Assembly: GCA_024397955.1 (NCBI GenBank)
Contig: CP073744.1
Coordinates: 372,001 to 436,000 of the forward strand
Reading direction: 5' to 3'
DNA length: 64,000 nucleotides
From: a bacterium SCSIO 12696
Lineage (GTDB): Bacteria; Pseudomonadota; Gammaproteobacteria; Pseudomonadales; Porticoccaceae
In this document: piece by piece, positions 1-8,805 of the stretch
How positions within the stretch are numbered: position 1 is the stretch's first letter
How the letters are laid out: each line of letters starts with the position of its first letter
Made by a program: the position numbers and the translations under genes
The notes under the pieces: model-generated
What the model was told of the DNA's origin: nothing
What the model saw: only the letters and a program-made list of their open reading frames with translations
Database searches by the model: none

Positions 1-1314
1 CTGATTGGTGGCATGATCGCGGATAAATTTACCGGCTGTCGAAATGCGGTGGTTATTGGCGCATTGCTCATGACATTGGGGCATGGTTCTTTGGCATTGG
101 AGTCAGAGTGGAGCTTCTACCTTGGTCTTCTGCTGTTGATCTTGGGCAACGGTATGTTCAAGCCCAATATTTCCTCAATGGTTGGCGACCTGTACAAAGG
201 GCAAGAGGGTAAAAAAGACTCCGCCTACACCATTTTTTATATGGGTATCAACGCAGGTGCCTTTCTCGGCATTATGCTGTGTGGCTATGTGGGTGAGACC
301 GTAGGCTGGCACTATGGATTTGGCTTGGCTGGTATTTTTATGTTTTTTGGCCTTCTGCAATTTTATTTTTCAAAAAAGCTATTTGGAAGTATTGGTGAAA
401 AAGATGATCCGGATCATTTGGTAGAAACTGCGGATGAAACCGGGCACGAGCCAGAGCCTAAAGTAGTTAGGGAGCGGCTATTCGTTATTGGTGTTTTTGC
501 GTTTTTCACGATTTTCTTTTGGATGGCTTTTGAGCAGGCCGCTGGTTCTATGACCATTTTTGCCAGCGATTACACCCAGCGAACTCTTACCGGCACCTGG
601 GCTACTGTGTTCACATGGACGAATTTCCTGTTAACGATAGTTCCTATAGTGATCGTTACTGCAGTACTGTACTTGCTTATCCGCCGCACTTTTAAATACA
701 TTCCTCTATCAAATGCGTTACTGGCATTCAGCTTTTTAATTATCTGGTGCATTGTTATCTGGAAGGTTCAAAATGAGCTGAGCGCAGATACTACCGAAGT
801 ACCTGCGTCCTGGTTTGGTATTCTCAACTCATTTTTTATTATTGCTCTGGCACCGTTGTTTTCAAAATTTTGGGCGGGTAGTGGTAAGAATATTTCTGGG
901 CCCACCAAGTTTGCTCTGGGTCTGATTTTGCTGGGCAGTGGTTTTGGCTTCCTGGCTTATGGGGCTTCTTCAATACCGGCTGGTGCAAGTACTGCAGCAG
1001 TGTCTATGATTTGGCTGGTACTTGCGTATTTTATGCACACTGTAGGTGAGCTTTGCTTGTCGCCAGTTGGTTTGTCTTACGTTAATAAACTATCGCCCAA
1101 ACGCTTAATGAGTACCATGTTCGGCATCTGGTTCTTGTCCAGTTTTGTGGCACACCTTCTGGCTGGTTACAGTGGCAGTGTTATTGATAGCTTCTCAGCG
1201 GAGTATTCCATGTCAGGGTTCTTCTTGCTGTTTACTGCGATACCTGTCGTCGCAGGAGTTGTTATGTTTCTGCTTAAACCGACTCTAGTACGCTGGATGC
1301 ACGGGGTCCATTAA
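1..1314 (+). CDS. POT/PTR2 family proton-dependent peptide transporter (5'-truncated by window)
   Basis: Inner-membrane MFS carrier of the POT/PTR2 branch, which imports di- and tripeptides with protons. The frame is already open at base 1 (L-I-G-G-M-I-A-D-K), so the start codon and the first transmembrane helices lie outside the window; 437 residues are visible. Both family signatures can be read: GG-x-x-AD near visible residues 3-8 and FYMGINAGAF near residues 79-88, plus FKPNISSMVGDLY between them. Many hydrophobic helices follow, with a short charged cytoplasmic loop around visible residues 125-160. The frame closes at TAA just before a strong hairpin terminator. Substrate range (DtpA-like or other) cannot be read from the sequence. 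Confident at family level. Confidence 0.93.
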   Translation: MIGGMIADKFTGCRNAVVIGALLMTLGHGSLALESEWSFYLGLLLLILGNGMFKPNISSMVGDLYKGQEGKKDSAYTIFYMGINAGAFLGIMLCGYVGETVGWHYGFGLAGIFMFFGLLQFYFSKKLFGSIGEKDDPDHLVETADETGHEPEPKVVRERLFVIGVFAFFTIFFWMAFEQAAGSMTIFASDYTQRTLTGTWATVFTWTNFLLTIVPIVIVTAVLYLLIRRTFKYIPLSNALLAFSFLIIWCIVIWKVQNELSADTTEVPASWFGILNSFFIIALAPLFSKFWAGSGKNISGPTKFALGLILLGSGFGFLAYGASSIPAGASTAAVSMIWLVLAYFMHTVGELCLSPVGLSYVNKLSPKRLMSTMFGIWFLSSFVAHLLAGYSGSVIDSFSAEYSMSGFFLLFTAIPVVAGVVMFLLKPTLVRWMHGVH

Positions 1315-1333
1315 CTGGATTCGACAGTCAAAT

Positions 1334-1367
1334 AAAAAAACGCGCCTCAATGTAGGCGCGTTTTTTT
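1334..1367. terminator. Bidirectional intrinsic terminator between peptide transporter and mnmC
   Basis: Stem CGCGCCT / AGGCGCG (1341-1347 and 1354-1360) with a six-base loop, seven A's before and seven T's after. It sits between two convergent genes and can stop transcription from both sides. Confidence 0.9.
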
Positions 1368-1378
1368 GTGCCTTTTTT

Positions 1379-3424
1379 CTATCCTCTTTTTAAACGGCGA
1401 ATTAAAAACCGCGCCGGGTTTAATGCCTGTGCCAGCTGCCTGTCCACAGGTATCACTTCGCCACAAATTTGGGCTGCCAGAAGCTCTGCCGCTAGTGGTG
1501 CGTAGCTGAGGCCGCGGGAGCCATAGCCGCAACTGATATAAAGCCCAGAGTAGTATGTGCCCGGAAGTGGGATATCCGCTCGTGCATTTTTTTTCATCAG
1601 AGCAAATCGCTCTTGCATTGCTTTGGCTATAGGTGCTGGGCCGACAATGGGCAGATAGTCCGGAGTCGTGCAACGAAAACCCACACGGCCAGTGGCTGCC
1701 TCTGGGCTGCCTGGTAAGGCTTCCGCAATTCCTGAATCCATCGAAGCGAGTTTGGCAAAGTTTTCCCGATGGTCTTGCAGGCGTACATCGGGGCAGTTGT
1801 CGTTGAGGTGGTAAGTGGCCCCCAGTGTCAGCGAGCCTTGATGGGCGGGGGCAATGTAGGCGCTGCCACAGACAACGGTTTTTAAGGGGCTGTTGGGGGT
1901 TTCTACCTGGCTAATTTGGCCGCGAATCCGTTTTAGGGGCAGGTGCTGGCATTGCTGCAGCGTTGCTGCCTGGTGGCTACAGGCGACAACTACGGTTTCA
2001 CTGGAAATCACCAGATTGCTCGTAGCATCCAGCAGCTGCCAAGTATCGACGCTTTGCTCCAGCTGTGTCACTTCCCCCTGTATAACCTCAATATTGGGGT
2101 GTTCGGTTAAGGCCTTGCAGATTTTGGGGGGAACCACCCAGCCCAAACTTGGGCAAAATAATCCTTGGTCATTGTTCAGGGGCAGCCCGCAAATGTTATC
2201 GATCTCACCGCCGGAAACAGGTCGTACCAGCCTTTGGGCATTGGCAAAGCGCTTACTGATGGCAATAAAGTCATCCGCCTGTTTGGGGGTTTCAGGCAAC
2301 AGTAGTACGCCACAACGTGCGCCGTAATTGCCGTTTTGCCAAAAGGGTTGGTAAAACCCGCTGGCGTAGAGCAGGGCGTGCAAGCCATAGCGAGACAGGG
2401 TGGAGTTTTGCTTGGAAAATTTGGGGTAGATAACTCCCTGGGGGTTGCCAGAAGCTTCGCTGGCAAGCTCCGAGTGGCGTTCGACCAGAGTGACTTTCCA
2501 GCCGCGTACTGCCAAGGCGCGAGCTACACTGCAGCCGGCAATGCCGCCACCAATAACAGCGGCGTGCTTCCTATGGGCGCGACGATTGGTGTTCAAATAC
2601 CAGAGTGCTGATGTTGGGCCGTTACGGGGAGAAGGTGTTAATTGCTCTACGTTTGGTTCAGGAGGTTGTTGAGTGGCGATTGTGGCCCGAACCATTTCCC
2701 GCTTGCGACCAAACCCTGCCACCTTTTCCACTTCAAAGCCCACCGCTGCCAAGCCGCGCCGTACCGCTCCGGCGGCGGTAAAGGTGGCCAGAGTGGTGCC
2801 AGCTTTACTGAGGTCGGCAATAGCGCGAAACAGCGCTTCGCTCCACATATCCGGATTTTGGGATGGCGCAAAACCGTCCAGAAACCAAGCGTCGATGATC
2901 GGGTTGTGGCGCTGTTGCCACACCGGGTGGTCACTGCTACGCAGCTGCCCCAACAGGTCGGCCGCTTCCCCAAACAACAGAGTTAGCTGAACCCGGTCAT
3001 CAAAAAGGGACAATGTGTGAACCCCTGGTATTGGCGGCGGGTAGTGGTCTTGCAACTCTGTTGACAGTTTGTTGAGTTCCGGCCACAGCGCCAGAGCGGT
3101 GGCGAGGTCAGCGGCTGAGAGTGGGTACTTTTCGGCGGAGACAAACACCAGCCGCCAATTCGGCGGTGCGGTTTTTAACCACAGCTGCACAGCGGCGAGA
3201 AAATTCAGGCCGGTGCCAAAACCGGTTTCGCCAATAGTGAAATGATGGGGTTGATCTGGATTTAATGCCAGCCAGCGTTGTTGCAGATGGTTGTGGTGTA
3301 AAAAAACATGGCGGGTTTCGTCGATGCCGGAAGCTTTGGAAAAGTACACATCGTTGTATTGGCGAGAAGTGGGCTGGCCATCGCTGTCCCACTCCAGCTC
3401 TGCCGGCTGAATCGAGTCGGTCAC
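1379..3424 (-). CDS. mnmC: Bifunctional tRNA mnm5s2U biosynthesis protein MnmC
   Basis: Catalyses the last two steps of 5-methylaminomethyl-2-thiouridine formation at wobble U34: the FAD-dependent C-terminal domain removes the carboxymethyl group, and the N-terminal SAM-dependent domain methylates the resulting amine. The 681 residues match the full-length fused enzyme. The methyltransferase part (about residues 1-250) carries GETGFGTG at 65-72 and DAWFLDGFAP at 178-187. The oxidoreductase part begins at about residue 285 with the dinucleotide-binding GGGIAG at 292-297, and its end carries the SCGYGSRGLSYAPLAAELL motif. It starts two bases after the fldB stop codon, so it is the last gene of a mioC-fldB-mnmC string. 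TusA, also in this window, feeds the thiolation of the same nucleotide. Confidence 0.96.
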   Translation of the reverse strand: MTDSIQPAELEWDSDGQPTSRQYNDVYFSKASGIDETRHVFLHHNHLQQRWLALNPDQPHHFTIGETGFGTGLNFLAAVQLWLKTAPPNWRLVFVSAEKYPLSAADLATALALWPELNKLSTELQDHYPPPIPGVHTLSLFDDRVQLTLLFGEAADLLGQLRSSDHPVWQQRHNPIIDAWFLDGFAPSQNPDMWSEALFRAIADLSKAGTTLATFTAAGAVRRGLAAVGFEVEKVAGFGRKREMVRATIATQQPPEPNVEQLTPSPRNGPTSALWYLNTNRRAHRKHAAVIGGGIAGCSVARALAVRGWKVTLVERHSELASEASGNPQGVIYPKFSKQNSTLSRYGLHALLYASGFYQPFWQNGNYGARCGVLLLPETPKQADDFIAISKRFANAQRLVRPVSGGEIDNICGLPLNNDQGLFCPSLGWVVPPKICKALTEHPNIEVIQGEVTQLEQSVDTWQLLDATSNLVISSETVVVACSHQAATLQQCQHLPLKRIRGQISQVETPNSPLKTVVCGSAYIAPAHQGSLTLGATYHLNDNCPDVRLQDHRENFAKLASMDSGIAEALPGSPEAATGRVGFRCTTPDYLPIVGPAPIAKAMQERFALMKKNARADIPLPGTYYSGLYISCGYGSRGLSYAPLAAELLAAQICGEVIPVDRQLAQALNPARFLIRRLKRG

Positions 3425-3426
3425 CG

Positions 3427-3951
3427 TTAACTCCAGGTGCGGCCGAGCTCAGTCATCACTTGTTGGCACCAGCGCTGTAATCGCTGCTCTGACAGGTCGA
3501 ATTCATTTTCGTCGTCCAATGCCAGGCCAACAAAGTGTGTGCCGTCTTTGGTTAAGGCTTTTGACTGCTCAAAATTGTATCCATCCACTGGCCAGTAACC
3601 GACAGCGTGGGCTCCGAGGTTAACCACTTTTGCCCACAGAAATCCCACCGCATCCAGAAACCACTCAGCGTAGCCCACCTGATCGCCCTGGCCGTAAATG
3701 GCGACACCTTTACCGCTAAAGTCAACGTCGTCAATATCATCCCAGTAGTTCTCCCAGTCCTCCTGCAGTTCACCGAAGTCCCAAGTGGGGATGCCCAGAA
3801 TTAAGTGCTGGTAATCGGCCATGGTGGCAATGGGCTCATCGGCGATATTGAAAACATCTACCTGATCAGCGCCGAGAATGCGCTGGATTTTCTCCGCCGT
3901 CATCTCGGTGTAGCAAGTAGAGGAACCGTAAAAAAGGCCAATCTTGCCCAT
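3427..3951 (-). CDS. fldB: Long-chain flavodoxin (FldB-like)
   Basis: FMN-binding electron carrier. The N-terminus MGKIGLFYGSSTCYTEM holds the phosphate-binding loop. LGIPTWDFGE and GLGDQ-type segments (YGQGDQVGYAEWF) are the FMN-contacting loops, and the C-terminus FVGLALDDENEFDLSEQRL is typical of long-chain FldB. At 174 residues it has the usual length. I choose the ATG at 3951, not the one six codons upstream, because it overlaps the mioC stop in TAATG and leaves the conserved N-terminus directly at the start. Lying between a second flavodoxin and the flavoenzyme MnmC suggests a shared redox role, but the actual electron acceptor cannot be read from the sequence. Confidence 0.93.
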   Translation of the reverse strand: MGKIGLFYGSSTCYTEMTAEKIQRILGADQVDVFNIADEPIATMADYQHLILGIPTWDFGELQEDWENYWDDIDDVDFSGKGVAIYGQGDQVGYAEWFLDAVGFLWAKVVNLGAHAVGYWPVDGYNFEQSKALTKDGTHFVGLALDDENEFDLSEQRLQRWCQQVMTELGRTWS

Positions 3952-4394
3952 TAAAGTTGCGTCACCCACTGGCTCGCCCAGGCGGTGGCTTCCCGGTCTG
4001 GGTTAAAGGTTTCCATGGCGTCAATCAGCAGCGGTTCACCCACGCGCACGGCACCGATATCCGATAACGCGTGATCGAGAGCGGTGGCGGCAGCGGCGTA
4101 GGTGTTGAAGGAACTGTCCCCAAGGCTGATAACGCCATAGCGCCGCCCGGCAATATTGGGTGGGGTGGCCTGCAGAGCAGCGACAAAGGGGCGAATATTG
4201 CTGGGAAATTCACCGGCGCCGGTGGAGGAGGTGCAGATTAACAAAACTTCCTCTGCATGTTCCAGGTCAGCCAGGGTCGGTTTTTCAGCAACAGCAACCT
4301 GACAGCCGTTGGCTGCCAGGGTTTCTTCAAGGGCGTCGGCCACGTCCAGAGCGGTACCGGTTTCGCTGCCCACAATAATGCGTATGTTGGTCAT
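3951..4394 (-). CDS. mioC: MioC-like short flavodoxin
   Basis: FMN-binding flavodoxin-domain protein of 147 residues. MioC of E. coli is known as an electron carrier supporting biotin synthase. The FMN phosphate loop VGSETGTALDVAD is at residues 8-20, CTSSTGAGEFPSN at about 54-66 and VISLGDSSFNTYAAA at about 87-101, in the MioC/sulfite reductase flavodoxin pattern. It overlaps fldB by one base (TAATG), so the two are translationally coupled. It lies 72 bases downstream of trmL on the same strand. In enterobacteria mioC sits beside the replication origin; here it does not, and no origin features are visible. Confidence 0.9.
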   Translation of the reverse strand: MTNIRIIVGSETGTALDVADALEETLAANGCQVAVAEKPTLADLEHAEEVLLICTSSTGAGEFPSNIRPFVAALQATPPNIAGRRYGVISLGDSSFNTYAAAATALDHALSDIGAVRVGEPLLIDAMETFNPDREATAWASQWVTQL

Positions 4395-4466
4395 GGGTAC
4401 TTATAGTTGGTGATTAATGATTGGTGAACAATGGAGCGGAATTATACAAGAGCATTGGATGGCAGG

Positions 4467-4931
4467 TTAGCTTCCCCCATCAAATCCCAGTTGTCGCCAG
4501 GCCTCGTAGACAACCACTGACACTGCGTTGGACAGGTTCATACTACGACTTTGGGGTTGCATGGGGATACGTATCACCTGGTCTGTGGGAAGAGCATCCA
4601 AAAAGCTCTGCGGCAGGCCCCGGGTCTCAGGGCCAAATACCAGGGCATCGCCGTGCTGGTAACCCACTTGAGCGTGATTGTTAGATCCCCGGGTGCTGAT
4701 GGCAAACACCCGTTGCGGGTTCACTTCGCTCACAAAGGCTTCCCAGTTGGTGTGAACCGATGCCTGCTGCCACTCCCGGTAATCCAGCCCGGCACGGCGC
4801 AATTTTTTATCGTCCATGGTAAAGCCCAAAGGCTCAATCAAATGCAATCGAAAGCCGGTATTGGCACACAGGCGAATAATGTTGCCGGTGTTGGGGGGAA
4901 TCTCCGGCTGGTACAACACAATATCCAGCAT
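4467..4931 (-). CDS. trmL: tRNA (cytidine/uridine-34-2'-O)-methyltransferase TrmL
   Basis: SPOUT-class SAM-dependent enzyme that 2'-O-methylates the wobble nucleotide of leucine tRNAs. The 154-residue length matches the single-domain TrmL family. Readable motifs are [13 protein letters not shown] (14-26), [11 protein letters not shown] (about 95-105) and the knot-forming C-terminus [20 protein letters not shown]. Its start lies three bases after the gcvR stop, so the two are probably cotranscribed. Confidence 0.95.
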   Translation of the reverse strand: MLDIVLYQPEIPPNTGNIIRLCANTGFRLHLIEPLGFTMDDKKLRRAGLDYREWQQASVHTNWEAFVSEVNPQRVFAISTRGSNNHAQVGYQHGDALVFGPETRGLPQSFLDALPTDQVIRIPMQPQSRSMNLSNAVSVVVYEAWRQLGFDGGS

Positions 4932-4934
4932 GGT

Positions 4935-5465
4935 TTATTCGTCGTTGTCGTCCAGGTCAAACAGCTCCACCATCAGGTCGTCTGACAGGGTTTCCAAATG
5001 CTGTCGCAGCCCTTCTTCATCGAGGGAGGAGGGCAGCACTACCACGGCCGATGCTTCAAACAGGTGCTCGGAAGACATCGCTGCCACTGTACGGTTGGTG
5101 TGCAGGGACTCCACGTTGACGTTGAGGGATGACAACAAAGAGGTTAATTCCCGTACGATGCCGGGACGGTCGTGGGCAACCACTTCCACCTCCAGGATGC
5201 GCTCCTGTTCATCCGGCTGCTCGTTGTAGTTGCTGTCGAGAGAAACCTGCAGATCGCTGTTTTGCAGGGCTGCCAGATTGCTTTCCAGCTGCTCCTGATT
5301 GTCGGGATCAATTTCAACTAACGCGATGCCAGCAAATTTGCCCGCCAGGTGGCTCATGCTGCTTTCCAGCCAGTTGCCCCCGGCGTCGGCAACCGCATCG
5401 GCCATTTTGTTGACCAGGCCGGTTTGGTCGTTGGCGATAAAAGTAAGAATCTGCTTGCTTGTCAT
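4935..5465 (-). CDS. gcvR: Glycine cleavage system transcriptional repressor-type tandem ACT protein GcvR
   Basis: GcvR binds and antagonises GcvA, the activator of the glycine cleavage operon; it has no DNA-binding domain. The protein has two ACT domains (about residues 5-80 and 90-165): ILTFIANDQTGLVNKMADAV begins the first, VVAHDRPGIVRELTSLL the second. A longer frame reaches 5549, but the ATG at 5465 places the first ACT strand directly after the start (MTSKQILTF), giving 176 residues, close to the usual length. The acidic C-terminus (FDLDDNDE) is normal for the family. No gcvA or gcv operon is visible in the window. Divergent from yheU across about 90 bases. Confidence 0.9.
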   Translation of the reverse strand: MTSKQILTFIANDQTGLVNKMADAVADAGGNWLESSMSHLAGKFAGIALVEIDPDNQEQLESNLAALQNSDLQVSLDSNYNEQPDEQERILEVEVVAHDRPGIVRELTSLLSSLNVNVESLHTNRTVAAMSSEHLFEASAVVVLPSSLDEEGLRQHLETLSDDLMVELFDLDDNDE

Positions 5466-5554
5466 GGGTATTGCCCTTAAATCCGTGCAAAGGCTTATAT
5501 GATGCCTGCTAATAACGGATAATGTCAGCCCCTGAATGCAATTCCTCAATGACC

Positions 5555-5797
5555 ATGATCGAAATTCCCCCGGAGCGTTTGAACTCAGAAGTGCTGGAGG
5601 CTGTTTTGGAGGCCTTTATTGCGCGCGAAGGCACCGATTACGGTTTTGAAGAGCGTTCGATGGAAAGCAAGGTAACGCAATTGAAAGGCCAGCTATCCAA
5701 AGGCGATGTGGTGATTTGCTTTGATGAGGAATCTCAAAGCTGCACTTTGTTAACTCGCCACCAGTTCCAGCTTGCCAGCCAGCAATCCTGTGATTGA
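5555..5797 (+). CDS. yheU: YheU family protein (UPF0270)
   Basis: Small conserved gammaproteobacterial protein of unknown biochemical function. The core IPPERLNSEVLEAVLEAFI, REGTDYG and SMESKVTQLKGQLSKGDVVI follow the YheU pattern. Two in-frame ATGs lie upstream at 5522 and 5549; the one at 5555 starts directly at the conserved segment (MIEIPPERL), giving 80 residues. The 3' end overlaps the next gene by 26 bases, so the two are probably cotranscribed. Confidence 0.85.
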   Translation: MIEIPPERLNSEVLEAVLEAFIAREGTDYGFEERSMESKVTQLKGQLSKGDVVICFDEESQSCTLLTRHQFQLASQQSCD

Positions 5798-6446
5798 TTC
5801 CATTGTCACCGAGCCGGTAAAGCCAGCTGTTGCCACACTGGTTCTTGCCCATGGTGCCGGAGCGCCTATGGACAGTGATTTTATGGAGCAATTGAGTTCG
5901 GCGTTGAGTGAGCTGGGTATTTGTGTGGTGCGGTTTGAGTTTCCCTACATGCAGCAACGGCGTAGAGATGGCAAAAAGCGCCCACCCGATCGCCAGCCCC
6001 GTTTGTTGGAGCACCTGCAAGCGATGGTTGAACAAGCACAGTCGATGGAGTTGCCCGCGCCCTTGCTGGTGGGCGGCAAATCCATGGGCGGGCGTATGGC
6101 AAGTCTGCTTGCGGATTGTTTGCAGGGTACAGAACCAGGGCGGGCGTTGATATCCGGTGTTTGCTGTTTTGGTTATCCGTTTTTCCCCGGTGGTAAAAAA
6201 CGATCTGACCGGGTTGAACACTTGCTGCGTTGTAAAACACCTACTCTGATTGTGCAGGGCACCCGCGACCCGTTTGGCAAACTGGCGGATATCGACCCAT
6301 TGAATTTAAGCGCTGCTGTCAGCGTACATTGGCTGGAGGCCGGGGATCACGACTTCAAGCCCACAGTACGCTCTGGCATTGCCCACCAACAGCATATCGA
6401 CAGCGCTGCCCGAGCGGTACTGCGATTTGTACAACAAATCACATAG
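5772..6446 (+). CDS. Alpha/beta-hydrolase family protein (TEX30/KANSL3-like)
   Basis: Predicted soluble serine hydrolase with unknown substrate. The oxyanion segment TLVLAHGAGAPMDSDFM opens the fold at about residues 22-38. The nucleophile elbow is GGKSMGGRMAS (Ser at about 102), an acidic residue follows in VQGTRDPFG, and the catalytic His is in LEAGDHDFKP near the C-terminus, so a complete triad is present. At 224 residues it has the length of the small TEX30-like group. The ATG at 5772 overlaps yheU; a GTG seven codons in is an alternative start. It is followed ten bases later by rlmM. Confidence 0.87.
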   Translation: MPASNPVIDSIVTEPVKPAVATLVLAHGAGAPMDSDFMEQLSSALSELGICVVRFEFPYMQQRRRDGKKRPPDRQPRLLEHLQAMVEQAQSMELPAPLLVGGKSMGGRMASLLADCLQGTEPGRALISGVCCFGYPFFPGGKKRSDRVEHLLRCKTPTLIVQGTRDPFGKLADIDPLNLSAAVSVHWLEAGDHDFKPTVRSGIAHQQHIDSAARAVLRFVQQIT

Positions 6447-6455
6447 AGGCAATAC

Positions 6456-7532
6456 GTGTCCGAGCCTTACTCCCTGAATCACCTTGTCTTGCATTGCCGC
6501 GCGGGTTTTGAAAAAGAATGCGCCGCCGAAATCAGTGAATGCGCAGCCATGGTGGGTATCAGTGGTTACGCAAAAGCCAAGCCCGGTGACGGTTATATGG
6601 TTTATGTGTGTCACCAGCACAACGGCGCCCTACAGGCCATGGAGCGCATCGCTTTTGATCAGCTGATTTTTGTCCGCCAGTGGTTTGCGTCGGTGTCATT
6701 GCAGGAACAACTGCCGGTTGAAGATCGGGTAGGGGCTTTGGTCATGGTTGCTGACGGCCTGGCTACCCGGTTCAGCGATATCAGTGTTGAGCACCCGGAT
6801 ACCAACGAGGGTAAGGCACTGTCGAAACTGTGCCGCAAAATCAGCCATCCCCTGCGCGCCAGCCTGGCCAAGAAGGGGCTGCTAAAAGCGTCCGCCAAAT
6901 CTCGCTTGCAACTGCTTTTTCTGGATGGACAGCGCGCTTTTGTGGGTGTTGCCAGGGAAGCCAATCAAAGCCCGTGGCCAATGGGCATACCTCGGTTAAA
7001 AATGCCGCGCCAGGCCCCCAGCCGTGCCACTTTGAAGCTGGATGAGGCAATTTTGTGGTTTTTGCGCGACGACCGTCAGCAGGAATTGATGAAAGCAGGC
7101 ACGTTGGCTGTGGATTTGGGGGCCGCCCCCGGAGGTTGGACCTGGCAGTTGGTACAGCGGGGCTTGTACGTAGATGCGGTGGACAACGGGCCCATGGACA
7201 AAGACTTAATGGACACCGGGATGGTGGCCCATGTGCGCGGTGATGCCTACACCTATCAGCCCAAAGGCAATGTCAGTTGGTTGGTATGCGATATCGCTGA
7301 CAAGCCAGCCCGTACTGCCGATATGGTCGCCCGCTGGGCAACCAAAGGCTGGTGTAAAAGGGCGATCTTTAACCTCAAACTACCGATGAAACAACGTTAT
7401 ACGGCAGTACAAAGTTGTCGTACGCTAATTGAAGAAGCGATTCAGCAGTCTGGCCTAAAGGCAGAGCTGCGTTTTAAACAGCTCTATCACGATAGGGAAG
7501 AAGTGACCGGTTTTCTGGCGGTCAGTGACTGA
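6456..7532 (+). CDS. rlmM: 23S rRNA C2498 2'-O-methyltransferase RlmM
   Basis: Methylates the 2'-O of C2498 in the peptidyl-transferase region of 23S rRNA. An N-terminal THUMP-like region (about residues 1-160) is followed by a Rossmann methyltransferase domain with LDEAILWFL, VDLGAAPGGWTWQL (about 212-225) and CDIADKPARTADMVARW. FNLKLPMKQRY carries the catalytic lysine. The 358 residues match the family. The start is GTG at 6456, with TAGAGG seven bases upstream. The last 11 bases overlap the 3' end of the convergent ABM-domain gene. Confidence 0.96.
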   Translation: MSEPYSLNHLVLHCRAGFEKECAAEISECAAMVGISGYAKAKPGDGYMVYVCHQHNGALQAMERIAFDQLIFVRQWFASVSLQEQLPVEDRVGALVMVADGLATRFSDISVEHPDTNEGKALSKLCRKISHPLRASLAKKGLLKASAKSRLQLLFLDGQRAFVGVAREANQSPWPMGIPRLKMPRQAPSRATLKLDEAILWFLRDDRQQELMKAGTLAVDLGAAPGGWTWQLVQRGLYVDAVDNGPMDKDLMDTGMVAHVRGDAYTYQPKGNVSWLVCDIADKPARTADMVARWATKGWCKRAIFNLKLPMKQRYTAVQSCRTLIEEAIQQSGLKAELRFKQLYHDREEVTGFLAVSD

Positions 7533-7803
7533 GCAGAGTGATTTTTTCCGGTTCCAGCAATAGAGGCGTGACTTGCTCCAGCGCCTGATTGCGCTCTGGT
7601 GACGCGTGCCAAGCGTACCAGTCCAGTTCAGAACGCATCTTCACCATGACATAGCGAACATTGGGGTACTCCAGGTTGTGCATGGACTCGCCGGAGATAA
7701 AACCGGGCACACTAAGAGCAGATTGCATGGCGGAGTTGATGATTTGGTCGTAACTGGGTTCCATACCCGGAGCGATAACCCGTTGAATTAAAACACTAAT
7801 CAT
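7522..7803 (-). CDS. Antibiotic biosynthesis monooxygenase (ABM) domain protein
   Basis: Small 93-residue protein with a dimeric alpha/beta-barrel (ABM/ferredoxin-like) fold: MISVLIQRVIAPGMEPSYDQ, then VPGFISGESMHNLEYPNVRYVMVKMRSELDWYAWHASPER in the usual order. Family members range from monooxygenases to non-enzymatic stress proteins, so substrate and activity are unknown. It converges on rlmM with an 11-base tail-to-tail overlap. Confidence 0.8.
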   Translation of the reverse strand: MISVLIQRVIAPGMEPSYDQIINSAMQSALSVPGFISGESMHNLEYPNVRYVMVKMRSELDWYAWHASPERNQALEQVTPLLLEPEKITLLSH

Positions 7804-7981
7804 TATTTTCGAAGGTACCTTGTTGATAAATGGTGCTGCAAAAGCGGCGCGCAGGATAACACGGGGAGCCGTTGGGGTAAAAGTACACCAAAAGGCTGCA
7901 TTGGCGGGGCTTCCAGCCCCCCAGTGGTTATAAATCTAAGCCCACTTGTTGCCGTTGGCTATTGTTTGAGAAAATGCGCCC

Positions 7982-8215
7982 ATGGATATAGAGACCAATC
8001 AAACCCTCGACGCCTCAGGCCTGCTGTGCCCAGAACCGGTGATGCTGCTGCACAACACGGTGCGGGATATGGCCGCTGGCGATACGGTGAAAGTGCTGGC
8101 CACCGACCCTTCCACCACACGGGATATTCCCAAGTTTTGCAACTTTCTCGGTCACGAGCTGGTGGCAACGGGGGAAGAGGGGAAAACTTATCTGTTTGTG
8201 ATTCGTAAGGGATGA
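7982..8215 (+). CDS. tusA: Sulfur carrier protein TusA
   Basis: Accepts persulfide sulfur from the cysteine desulfurase IscS and passes it along the Tus relay to MnmA for 2-thiolation of wobble U34 in tRNA. The 77 residues contain the family motif [15 protein letters not shown] with the persulfide cysteine at 16 in CPEP, and the [10 protein letters not shown] helix. It stands alone after a 178-base gap. With mnmC in the same window, two contributors to mnm5s2U are near each other. Confidence 0.95.
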   Translation: MDIETNQTLDASGLLCPEPVMLLHNTVRDMAAGDTVKVLATDPSTTRDIPKFCNFLGHELVATGEEGKTYLFVIRKG

Positions 8216-8253
8216 GCCACCTTGGTTTCATTGCTTTTTAGTTGATCAGATTC

Positions 8254-8751
8254 ATGAAATCGATGCTAGATAAAGCAAGAGCGTACGCCATAAAAAATCA
8301 CGGCGACCAGCAGTATGGTGACAAACCGTACATTTATCATCTGGAGTCTGTGGTTTCTATTTTACAGCCCTATGGTGAAAGGGCTCAGGTGATCGGTTAT
8401 TTACACGATGTGGTGGAAGACACTCCGGCAACGTTTGAAGAGATTGCTCGGGCATTCGATGCGGACATTGCTAAAGCGGTAGCTATTTTGACGGACCAGG
8501 TGGGTGCCAACAGAAAAGAACGCAAACGCAAAACTTACCAAATAATGTCCAGAGTTACAGGGGACCTTGAAATCGCTCTGTTGGTAAAAACCGCGGACCG
8601 TTTGGCGAATATACAGGCTGCAGTTGATGGTGGGCGCAAGGATAAATTCGCAATGTATGCGAAAGAGCATGACCAATTCAGAGAAGCAGTTTATCGGCCA
8701 GGTTTGTGTGATGATTTGTGGCTGAAAATAAGCGGCTTAATGCCCTCATAA
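8254..8751 (+). CDS. HD-domain phosphohydrolase (SpoT/MESH1-like hydrolase domain)
   Basis: Stand-alone HD-domain protein of about 165 residues resembling the hydrolase half of RelA/SpoT proteins and metazoan MESH1. The metal-binding pattern is visible: H in KPYIYHLESV, HD in GYLHDVVEDT, and D in VKTADRLANI. Residues RKTYQ and KEHDQF follow, as in ppGpp hydrolase-like proteins. A (p)ppGpp or nucleotide pyrophosphatase activity is inference. ATGs at 8254 and 8263 are both plausible; an in-frame TTG at 8242 is less likely. It lies between tusA and a convergent unknown gene with no operon partner. Confidence 0.82.
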   Translation: MKSMLDKARAYAIKNHGDQQYGDKPYIYHLESVVSILQPYGERAQVIGYLHDVVEDTPATFEEIARAFDADIAKAVAILTDQVGANRKERKRKTYQIMSRVTGDLEIALLVKTADRLANIQAAVDGGRKDKFAMYAKEHDQFREAVYRPGLCDDLWLKISGLMPS

Positions 8752-8805
8752 CAAAGGCTTGCAATGAGCGCTGCCGTATTGCCACAGATCAGATTCTGTT
8801 GCCTA

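Noticed and set aside
7906..7920. GGGGCT/AGCCCC hairpin upstream of tusA
   Set aside because: A short stem without a T tract and with no gene ending before it; not convincing as terminator or regulator.
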